Below, piece by piece: positions 24,301 to 36,300 of a stretch of 64,000 nt of DNA. The stretch is from Acanthopleura granulata (lineage: Eukaryota; Mollusca; Polyplacophora; Chitonida; Chitonidae): positions 50,085,159-50,149,158 of the forward strand of contig JABBOT010000080.1 in the NCBI GenBank assembly GCA_016165875.1, given 5' to 3'. Position 1 is the first letter of the stretch. Each line of letters starts with the position of its first letter. Both the position numbers and the translations under genes were made by a program. Under the pieces are notes generated by a model. That model was not told the DNA's origin. It was given only the letters and a program-made list of their open reading frames with translations, and did no database searches.

Positions 24301-27300
24301 AATGGTTATGAGTGTAGTCAGCGGTCAGTGGTAATCAGTGTTGGTCAGCGGTCTGTGATGATCAGTGGCAGTGACCATCACTTACCGAAAAGGCTAGCCG
24401 TATTGTCTCCTCTGTAGCAGCTGGACCTGACACCAGAGACAAACCGATCACATACTCTCTGAAATCTATATAGCCAGACCCTGCCTGAAACAGAAAGTGA
24501 AAGCAGAAGTATGTCACTAAATCTATATGGCCAGACCCAGCCAAGGGAAAACATAGATAGGACATACACATACTCTCTGATATTTATATGGCCAGATCCA
24601 GCCATGTGAAAGAGAAATGCTGGTATCGGACTTTTGCTTTTCTTTCATGTACACATCTGCACCTATGTCATAGTCTTACTTTGTTATCACGGGGGCCCAC
24701 TGTAGCCATGGTTGCCAACTAAGGGATATGGTTGCATAAAGTTTATTTTATGTCCCAGGTAAAACCACAGACCATCTACATGGTAACAATACTTTATAAT
24801 AAAGTTTAAAGATCTACCTGTTCCAGACAAAATCTTTTGTACTTTATGTACAATTTATCCACAGTGATAGGACATGCTATGATGTAAGGCAATTCGGGAC
24901 AGACGCAAAACAGGTATTGATCTGCTAACTGCTTATGATTTTAACAGGAAAATAATTCAGATTATCCTTGAAAGTGAAAAGACTTTGGAAATGGCATAGC
25001 TCTTTCAAAGTCTACTTACTGAACCATGGAAAACCATACATGATCATTTAGAACTTACTCTGTCATAAAGCTGGAAAACTGTGTGCAAGGCATCAGAAAC
25101 CGGCAGGCGTAAATACTGGGCGAATTCCTCAATTGAAACTCGACCTGGCTTTCCTCGACAGATCTTACAAAATCTGTCAAACATTTCTTTGATGGTGTCA
25201 AAATTTAACCTGCAAACAAGTGAAACATGAAAACAACGATCTAAATTTAACAGATAAATTTAAACCACAGCTTTAACAACACTCACGGGTACATGTACAT
25301 GTGCTGCCAGTACCCATTATGTCTTGATCAGGTGGCAACTGTCCTTCAAAGATAGCCTGTCACAATCAGGGCAATAGTTTTATGGCTAAGTCACAATTAG
25401 CTTGCCAGTAGTTTGTGAGGGGTTTCTAGGCATTTTCGACCCGGGCCCCAGGACTCCGTGCAGCTGCCAGGCAATTTTAGGGCATCGAGCAGGCAATGGG
25501 TTACTTTTAACTTGGACTTAGAACCTGGTGTGGCATTTCACATCGCAAATTCAACACCAATAAATCAGCTGATGCCTGGCTGATATCTGGCAGAGCATCA
25601 CCCACAATGGGTGGGTAACGCGCCATATTTTGGACAACCCATACAATTCATATATTGGCCAGGTGCCACCCTCACACCATTCAGACGAAGGCTGGTCATG
25701 GCAGCGTGCAGGCCATTTTTAATTAAGGGTGTGACCGACCTGCCGTGCAATCTTCTGCTGATCTCTACTAGCAGTCTGATGCCTAAAAATTGTACACAGC
25801 ACCCGGGCTCTGCTTTAATTGTGACTTTGGTATTACTGATGTTACCCAAATGGAAATCCTAACTTAACATCACTGTTGATTGGCATCAGTATCCTTGGGT
25901 CGTCAAAGGGCTTTAGGGTATGTGTACATTTATAGACCGCAGTGCATATGGCTCTTTCTAAGCATTCTGATTTGAACCAAATTGTATACACATGATACAA
26001 CATGGAGAAAAGCTCAGCATATTGAGCATTATTAAAACTCTTCATTGTCCAATTCACGGTCAGATGGCATTTCAACAAACCCGAACGCACAATTACCAAC
26101 TCAATAAGACCAACGTTCCACTCACAACGTATTACCTAACATTCATGAGAAAATAGCCAATAACCTTGTAACAATGGCCAACAATCCACTAAAGTTATCT
26201 CCACAGCGAAACCTTCCCTAGTTTGCGTGTAGCCCAGGTGGTTTGCTGCCAACTGCATAGGTCTGCAGTCATCGTACTTACCCTAGTTTTTGGTGTAGCT
26301 TATAGAACTCTACCAGCCCTGATGCCATAGGAAGTTTATTGAAAGCTGCTCGCTGCATCAGTCTGCAGTCATCGTAGGTATGGTCAGTGACTGGTACACC
26401 CAAACATCTACAACATGACCCAAAACAAATACATCGTTAGCTTTCATGGAGCTAGCATGGAAATAAATGGAACAAAATACAAATTTTTTAAGAGCGTTTC
26501 AGAGTCCTTCCAGTGATACACCAAAGACTTGTTAACATATACATGTTGATCAACGAAACTGTGGTTGCTGTTTGGGGTGAATGGTGATAGCTCACCATGT
26601 GAGAGAGGGGCTGTGTGTCTGGAGAGGACACATGTTTGTGGCCTGGTGAACAGTGAAGAAGTAAAATGAATGTCAATTGGATATCAAGCCTTATTTATTC
26701 ATTTCAACATGGTAGCTGAGCACGATTCCCAATTTTAAACCTCTTGGCTGACTCAGGACAAAGCAAGTATCATAAAGAAGTGGACTTTCATTGAATTTGA
26801 ATAAAATTTAGTGAACTGCTGTTGTAACAAAAATACTAGACAGCCGTGGTAGTGATGGCTTTCAGTGAAATTATAGAACTCCTCAATATTTTCTAAACCC
26901 TACAAAAGATTGGGAGGTGAAATCAAGGTGTGGCAAACTGGAACAGTACTGGCTAAAAGGAAACAGGGTTCTACTATAGCCCTTTCTTTGCCAGAAGATG
27001 AGGGCAATATTGGTGATAAAGTATTCAGTGATCTTGGGGTTGAGCAGCTCAATTAAGAGGATGGTGTCGCTCCCCTGATTCATTTAAGAGGATGGTGTCG
27101 CTCCCCTGATTCATTTAAGAGGATGGTGTCGCTCCCCTGATTCATTTAAGAGGATGGTGTCACTCCCGATTCATTTAAGAGGATGGTGTCACTCCCGATT
27201 CATTTAAGAGGATGGTGTCACTCCCGATTCATTTAAGAGGATGGTGTCGCTCCCCTGATTCATTTAAGAGGATGGCGTCGCTCCCGATTCATTTAAGAGG

Positions 27301-30300
27301 ATGGTGACGCTTCCCTGATTCATTTAAGAGGATGGCGTCGCTCCCGATTCATTTAAGAGGATGGTGTCGCTCCCCTGATTCATTTCAGAGGATGGCGTCG
27401 CTCCCGATTCATTTAAGAGGATGGTGTCACTCCCGATTCATTTAAGAGGATGGTGTCACTCCCGATTCATTTAAGAGGATGGTGTCGCTCCCCTGATTCA
27501 TTTAAGAGGATGGCGTCGCTCCCGATTCATTTAAGAGGATGGTGACGCTTCCCTGATTCATTTAAGAGGATGGCGTCGCTCCCGATTCATTTAAGAGGAT
27601 GGTGTCGCTCCCCTGATTCATTTCAGAGGATGGCGTCGCTCCCGATTCATTTAAGAGGATGGTGTCGCTCCCCTGATTCATTTCAGAGGATGGCGTCGCT
27701 CCCGATTCATTTAAGAGGATGGTGTCGCTACCCTGATTCATTTAAGAGGATGGTGTCGCTCCCCTGATTCATTTAAGAGGATGGTGTCGCTCCCCTGATT
27801 CATTTAAGAGGATGGCGTTGTTCCCCTGATTCATTTAAGAGGATGGCGTCGCTCCCGATTCATTTAAGAGGATGGTGTCGCTCCCCTGATTCATTCAAGA
27901 GGATGGTGTCGTTCTCCTGATTCATTTAAGAGGATGGTGTCGCTCCCCTGCTTCATTTAAGAGGATGGTGTCGCTCCCCTGATTCATTTAAGAGGATGGC
28001 TTCGCTCCCCTGATTCATTTAAGAGGAAGGTGTCGCTCCCCTGATTCATTTAAGAGGATGGTGTCGTTCTCCTGATTCAGTTTATGGACTCTATCTTTAA
28101 GATGATCTTTCAGCAGCATTTGAAGCTTACAGGGACTTTGACTGGTATAAGCAACAATCCCAGGTGTCAATGGAGAATTGTGTCACAGAGTTCGAGAAGC
28201 TTTACAAGAAAACGAAGAAGTACAGTACGACTCTTCCTCAATCAGTTATGGCCTTTAAACTTTTAAATGGGGCAGGCTTTGAACACAATGAGAGGTAGTT
28301 GGTTCTAACAGGTGATGATTATGCCGACTCTAACTATATTTTCGTCGAAGTCTATAAAAAAATAATCTCTGTCTGCGAGTGATAAAAGCTCAAATAATAC
28401 ACCACCAGTTACGCTGGAGCCAATCTGTGTGACAGAAGAAACATGACACCATTAACACACATTTGGTATGAGACGGACGTGGCAGGTTAGTTTGGGGCGG
28501 TGGAAACAGTGGGCGAGGAGGATTTGGTGCACATGGTGGGTATAATGGGCACGGTACTTACGCAGGGCTTGGTACTCATGGAGGGCATGGACAGTGGCAA
28601 ATTGGTAATGGCAGACAATCAGATGGACTGACAAAACCTAAGTGAAATCTTCATCCATGTGGTCCAGATGGGGATCCAATGAATGCAAGATATGTGAGTC
28701 AATTTTCATTTTGCCCGATTCTGTACCTACTCTTATGAGAATATGGAAAACAATAGTCAGACCAAAACAAATTTGAAGAAGCTTTTCTGTTTACAGGTAG
28801 TAAGACAGAAGAAATGCAGGCTTTAGTCAGTGAGTCATTCAATTCTGCTGTTTTAGGCACTGCATGTACTTCAACAGTTGCAGGTAAAATGTGGATGGCA
28901 GTTACCTTGATACCCTCAGCCAAGGTCAGAGAGAGCAGGTCATAAGAAGTGAAAGTGACAAGGTGTTTAAATTTGGAGGCGGTGCTCGTCTCAATTCACA
29001 GGAAACTGTTACATGTGAAATAGCTGGTGTGAAATGCACAGTGACATCTAACGTTGTGGATAGTGACATTCCATTGCTACTTGACAAGCCTGCAATGAAA
29101 GCTGCAAAAATTGTGATAGATTTAGAAAATGACAGGGCAACAATTTTTGGACAGAGCATAGATCTTCAGTGTACCTGTTCAGGACATTACTCTTCCAGTG
29201 GATGACATCTCAGGGAAAGAAACTTTTGCTGTGGTGTTTTCCATGAATGAAAATCTGTAGGCAAGTTGCCAAACTGCACAAACAATTTGCCCATGTTGCC
29301 CCACGTTTTGTCACACTTCTACAGGATGCAGGTGTTCATACAAACATTAGCAGGCAGCTTGTCGAGGAATTGACCAATGGATCTGAAGTTTGCAAACCCC
29401 TCTTGGACCCATCACCTGTATACCACCAGCCATGAAATTCAATGAAGTAGTAGACATGGACCAGAAGGAGTGGAAGCCTGGAACCTACATCCTACACCTG
29501 ATTGATGTTGTAACTTGGCTTAGTCTGGCAGCTGTGACTCACAGAAAAACACCATATGACCACTGACAAAATCTTGACAAAATCTTGAACCTTTGAATTG
29601 GTCGTTTATTGCTGACAATGGAGCAGAGTTTGTCAAAGCAGAATTTCTGGATGTGGCTCAAAACCATACAGTAGTCGATGACTGAGTTCATACTTGCTGA
29701 TCATCCAGGTCTCAGTTTGGAAATTGCTCTTGTGTCAGCAATAAACACTAAAACCTCTATACAGATGGCACATGGCTGGAGTCCCCATCAACTTTGGAGT
29801 CAACCCAAACCTACCGATTGTTCTACAGGATAATTCACCAGTTCTTCAAGGGTCTTCAGTAAGTGAGGCATTTCCAAGACACCTGCACGCAATTCATGCA
29901 GCCAGAAAGGCGTTTCTTCACTCAGAAACTTCAGACAGACACAGATGTGCACTGCGTCATCAGATAAATCCCTGACACCGTGTATGATGTTGGAGAAAAG
30001 GTGTAATAGTGACAATCAGTGGAAAGGCCCTGGGCAAGTCATAGTGAGGGATGGCAAAATTGTTTTTGTTTGGCATGGAAACATATATATGCATGTGTCA
30101 ACATGTAGGTTGGTAAAAGTTGGAGAAGAACTCAAACAGGGTGAACTGCTCCAACAAAATGCTACTGTAACTGAATGTTCAAGTACACAACAGGATTTCA
30201 AGGACACATATGAGTGTGACGAAATTGGCAAAAAGGAGACTGCTGTCCCAGAAACTACACCAGAGCTTCTTGGAAATGTAAATCAAAATTCAGCCATTAC

Positions 30301-33300
30301 AGGCACACAAAAACTGCCTAAAGTAAAGGACCGTTCAGTATCTTCAGTGAAACATGGCATGAGGCAACAGTTGTGAGTGCAGGAGGTAAGGCAACTAGGA
30401 AGGATAGAGGGTGGTTTAATATGTACAACCACAAGGAACAGACACTGAGAGGAGTGAACTTTGAGGCACTTACACCCTCCTGAACAAAACTATCAGAATG
30501 ATGTTGATTCAGGAAAGTCATGTGAAGATTCATACATAGCTTCAGAGCACTCTTCCAATGAAAGTAATACAGTCTTTCATGTGGCAAAGTGTAAGGAATT
30601 AGACAATTGGAAAAAGTACGGTATATACCGAGGCACAGGCATTTGTGTCTAAATGTTGGGGTATTACAAACAGGGGCCTCTGTGGCTCAGTCGGTCAGTG
30701 CGCTATCGCAGCACCCGAAGCCTCCCACCAATGCAGTCGCTGTGAGTTCAAGTCGAGCTCATGCTGGCTTCCTCTCTGGCCATAAGTGGGAAGGTCTGCC
30801 AGCAATCTACAGATGGTCGCGGGTTTCCCCCGACCATAATGCTGGCCGACGTCGTATAAGTGAAATATTCTTGAGTACAGCGTAGAACACTCATCAAATA
30901 AATAAATATTACAGACAAGTGCATTGATGCAAAATCTGTGGTAAAAGAAAGGCTTGAGGCTCTTGGATTTGAGGAGGAGGAGGAACAAGTTCAGAGCGAT
31001 TCCCCTACAGCTGGTAAGGAGACTGTCAGAACACTTTGGGTTGGCGATGGGAAACCTTAGACATAAAGGCCGCCTTCGTGCAGGGGAACCCCACAGAAAT
31101 GGAAATACATCTGAAGCCTCCACCCGAGGCTGCTGTGTAAGACAAGTTGTGGCAGTTCAAAAAGCGTGTTTATGGTCTAAATGATGCCTCAAGAAGCTGC
31201 TACTTCACAATGTGTGAGGAACTGAAGAAACTGGGTTGCAGAAAGTCAGAAATTGATCTGGCTCTGTTTCACTTTTATGAAGACGACAGTTTAGCCGGCT
31301 TATTTCTAATTCATATGAATGTTTTCATGTGGTGTGGATTTGCTTTTTTTGGATATGTTATACAGAAACTTCACTCCACCTTTTTGGTGGTGCTTTCAAG
31401 TACACTGGATTGGAGATCAAGCACAAGGAAGACAGCATTGTTCTTGACTAGTGCTCGTATCCTAACGAAGCAGTTAGTTCATCGTGGGTCCACAGGATTC
31501 CCTCAACAAAGAAGAAACCAGTTAGCTATGCAATATTAACGCGCAAATTAGCTGGGTGGCAAGTCAAACTAGGCCGAATGTCTCCTTTGAGGCACTCGAG
31601 TGTCTCCTTCAAAGATTCAAAAGTAGCCGATCTACTGAGGGCTAATAAAAAACTTGAAAAGTGAGGACTGTGATGTTAAGTTTACAAGCTTGATGTTAAG
31701 CTTGTGAATTTCTGTGACGTATCTTACACAAATTTGTGTGACACAGTGTCCAGTGCTGGGGGTATATGATACTCCTCCTGGATGAGAAAGGAAGTGCTGT
31801 CCTCTTGCTTGGACCATTTGCTAACATTCGAAAAGTTGTTCACAGTACTCTTACAGCTGAAACCCTCTCTACTGTAGACAGCTTCAATACAGCAATGATC
31901 TACGCACGTTTGCTCAGTGAAATAGTCTACAAATGTCCAGAGGAGAACTGCTTTCCTCTTGTGTGTTTCACTGACAATAGATCCTTGTTCGAGAACAACC
32001 ATTCTTCCAAAACTGTCAGTAGAAAAACGACTGAGGATAGATATAGCTGGAATAAAGCAAATGGTGCTGAGAAATGATATTTCCAGGATCAAGTGGGTTT
32101 CCTCATTCCATTAAATAGCTGACTGTCTGACAAAACGCCAAACTTCATGTGTAAAGCTCCTTGGGATACTCCAAATAGCTTACTGTATTACCAAACGCCA
32201 AGCTTCATGTGTCAAGCTCCTTGGGATACTCCAAATAGCTTACTGTATTACCAAACGCCAAGCTTCATGTGTAAAGCTCCTTGGGATACTCCAAATAGCT
32301 TACTGTATTACCAAACGCCAAGCTTCATGTGTAAAGCTCCTTGGGATACTCCAAATAGCTTACTGTATTACCAAACGGGGAGTTTCATGTATCAAGATCC
32401 TTGAGATACTCCAAACAGGGTGTCTGGCCAAACGCGGAGTTTCATGTATCAAGATCCTTGAGATACTCCAAACAGGGTGTCTGGATTTGCGAACGCATTC
32501 TGTGCAGACTGGACAGTTTTCTGACACTTTTACCAGGATTTTTAAAGGATTCTCATATTCTATAAACAGGACATTTTATCTTCTCTATTCAATCACTGGT
32601 GGTAAAGTTTTTACCTAGATTTTTGATACCATAAGCGAATCTTAAAAAAATATACACAACAAAATGTTCATATTTGAATTTTTCTGTTTATCATTCATTG
32701 TATTTTTTTGTGTGTGAATGTTCAGTGTCTTTCTGTTCAATGAATTTCTAGCTGAATAGTAATTCCACCTTAAAGAAAGAAAGAGGGAGTATGTTAGCAT
32801 ATACGAGCTTGCTGATAAACAAGATATCAGAAATGCAATTGTGGTTGCTGTCTGGGGTGAATGGTGATAACAATCAATATGAAAGTGAGGCTGTCTGTGT
32901 GTCTGAAGAGGACACATGTTTGTGTACTCGTGAACTGTGAAGAATACAACTGTTTGGGACAGGGGTCATCCTTGGTTTCTTAAAACATTTCTATACAGGG
33001 AATATCTGCTGGCTGCCAAAATATTCAAAATATTCACTGTCACCTGATTCAAAGACAGAGGAGAGACTGTGGTACTTTTTCTCTGTCACTGGATTCCCAG
33101 GCAGTGGGCAGAATATAGTATGGTAATGACTGACATCGGGTTCACAGACAGTGGGTAGATTATGGTACTTTCTTCACTGGCAGGAAGTCCTGGCCGAAAA
33201 CCAGATGAGGTAAAAATCACAGGTAATCAGTTACTGATCCATTCTTACTGAACGTCTCACAGATCTGCAAGCAGTGCTCTTACAAAGTTGTGACTATGAA

Positions 33301-36300
33301 ATTCTCACTGTGTTTTGACATCTGCTGTACGGCTATTGGGACACAATGGCGCAATATACACTAAAGGCACACAGTCAGGATCACTGCCTGTGTCTGTAAG
33401 TCACCAGTAACGATTTGTGGGACCAGAGCAATGACTTGGGGACATGTGGGAGCAACATTAATTTATATAACACCGATGTGTCTGCACTATTAAACCAATT
33501 TACATAATTATACTCCGTGTAGCAGAGCCCTGAACTATCATTTCACTTGTGCTACACTTGCTAGTCTGCAAATCCCCTCTATAATGGGCACATAAATGGT
33601 AAGCTATTCCCCTCCAGTACACATCTTTCCACACTCTCATGCAATAAGCTTTACGTTTCCTGTTTACCACTGGACAAACACCTGTACGTTCTTACCTAGC
33701 CATTTCTTCTCGGACGTTGTTGGCAAAAAGCTTGGGATCAGCCACCTCTAATGTATTGGGGTGATACACAGGCAAAAACTGCAGAACAAACACAGGGTCC
33801 ACTGTGGAAGCTTTAATGCTTACTCATATTGAACACTAACACATTATGTTCATCTATATGATGACATTTGGTCTAAAGATACATGTATGACATCTCAGAG
33901 ATAACTCTTTCTGCCAAACATAAGTAGACTGGTTGAAAGCTACTTGTAGCCTGCTAATTATGACCCTTTACTGATTTGTTTAGTGATTCCATTGTGGTTT
34001 AATGTCATACTCAGGGATATTTCATGGAATAAGGAAGCGCTAACCATTTGTACTCTCATTAAGTTACATAATGACTGAGTTTGTGATAAAATGGTTGATT
34101 TTTCTTCACAGAAAACCTACCTCTATTTCCATACGTGTCTGAAACTGGCACAAGGTATACCACAGCACTGCAAACCTGAGAGGCACAAAACGTTATAGTT
34201 TTCAGATGAGATAAAACGTACTATCATGTCAAATGATAAAAGGGCTTTACTACAAGTTTCTTGCATGACCTAGTTGTTCCATTCAGAAAATACACTTAGT
34301 TTTAACTATGTTTTGTCCATGAACCCACTTTTGCCTTGCACTGTACAGTGCCCATGAACCCACTTTTACATTGAACTGCACATTGTCTATGACACAAGTT
34401 TCTCTCAGAGTGACCTCTCACTGTTTGCATATCTGGTCCTTAGGTGTACTTATGCCTAACTATTAGTGTGTGACTTCAGAATCCACTGGCCATCTACTCA
34501 CGGTCCTGGTCCATCCCAAGTCCAGGTCACAGTGTCCTGTCATGGAAAGAAAAATATACACGTGAAATTTCATGTCTAAAAAATCAATGGTGTTCACATT
34601 CTGCAGTAAGTTTCACCACAACTGCCATGTCAGTTTGTCAGAAGATATGCTATTACCTATCTTATCTGACCAAACTCTCTGATGGCATTGTTGTACTATA
34701 GTCAATTACCTGAGAGACATTTTAGAACCTGGATTTCTTGAGAACTGCCCAGAACACAGGCAAAACATTTCATCATCCAAACCAAGCTTCTAGTGGATTG
34801 TCCAGTATTACCTGGTTATTGACAATACTTTATATATAGTTACTGTGTGACAAAAATCATTTTTTACACAATGGCTTATTTAAACATTCCTGAATTTTTT
34901 ATTTACTTTTTTACTTGTTGGTGTTTTAGATGTACTCAAGAATATTTCACTTGTATAACAGCAGCCAACATTATGGTGGGATGAAACCAGGCAGGGCCCG
35001 GGGGAAACCCACAACCAATCGCAGATTGCTGGCATACATTCCCACCTTCCGCAGAAGAGGAAGCCAGCCTGAGCTGGGCTTGAACTCACGCCAAATGCAC
35101 TGGTGAGAGGCACCTGGATCATCACAATACAGTAGTGTGCTAACCCCCTCAGCCGCAGGTGTCCCTTTTTTATGATTCTATTAGCTACAGATCGGTTTTG
35201 TTCACAACGCTTGTAATTGCTATGTAACTGCATGTGTGTATCTACATGTAAGTGAGATGTGAGTAGAGATATTTTGCCAACTCATTATTACAGGTACCTG
35301 AGAAGAATACCGTACATGACGTAAAGTTCAGCCGATAAATCTTACACACTGTATCCCATGATTCCTTGTAACTATATGCAGCTGTTATCATTGTTAACTG
35401 ATGTTGACAAAAATTGATCTTTGAAAATCATTCAACACACTCACACTTCATTGAACAATGGTCAGCATACAGCTAGTTTACAATATGACTAAACGAAGGA
35501 TAGGGTTATTCAGATAAATACTTGAGGATAACTAAATAAATAATGACATAGGACAGTATCTGGAGTTGGATTTTCATCCATTTTCTGTTGCTTCAATTAA
35601 GACCTCACGAAGTCATGCATATACGAATGAATTTACTGAAATCAGCACATAAAAATGATGTATATTTATGAACTTGCTGTCAACATGGTGGAAGGCTTGC
35701 TAAAAGATGTTAACCTTTAAAGTTTTGTATCAAAACAGTCTAACAGTATGATGATCATGTGAACTGAACACCTTAATGGCACGATTTCAGGCCCGATGTT
35801 GTCTTCAAATGTGGCTAAAGTATGTTACGGTAAGCGCACTGGTTTTCGCATTCTTTCTTGGTAATTTTACGTACAGACCTCGAATTCATTACATCTGCAA
35901 CACATTGAGCTGCCTCCATTTGTTGAATTCATGAATTTACACCATATTATCACAGACCGATGGCAGGATAATTTAGCTGAATGATCCATACAACAGGCGT
36001 AATTTTCTCGACAGTAAATCCTGGGAACATCGGCTGATTTTTCTCTGTCTACAGTTAACATAAAAGTGACAAGTCACAAACAGGTATATGCACATGTACA
36101 AGGTGTGAACGTCTCAAGTGTTAATCCATTGCTATTTAATAATTAATCCGTCACTATCACCATAAAATGTTGCTGATGCTTGCTCATCCACATACCCATA
36201 TTCTGAATGGTAAATACCCACAAAAATATCCATCTTTGCTTTTACAACTGACGCTTTTCAAACCCTCAACTGCCATTGTATAAGATATCGGTATTTTGCT

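Larger units (their letters stand above)
26530..32946 (+). mobile_element. Ty1/copia LTR retrotransposon, dead copy in an LPCAT intron
   Basis: Plus-strand element, antisense to the host gene. Two LTR-like ends, a primer-binding site, gag with glycine-rich tail and zinc knuckle, then protease, integrase, RT and RNase H in the copia order. Frames are broken throughout. A SINE is inserted at 30673-30906. Internal tandem expansions add ~1 kb in gag and ~350 bp in RNase H. The 3' LTR is recognisable to ~32946, its true end is unclear, and no target-site duplication was found. Confidence 0.88.
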
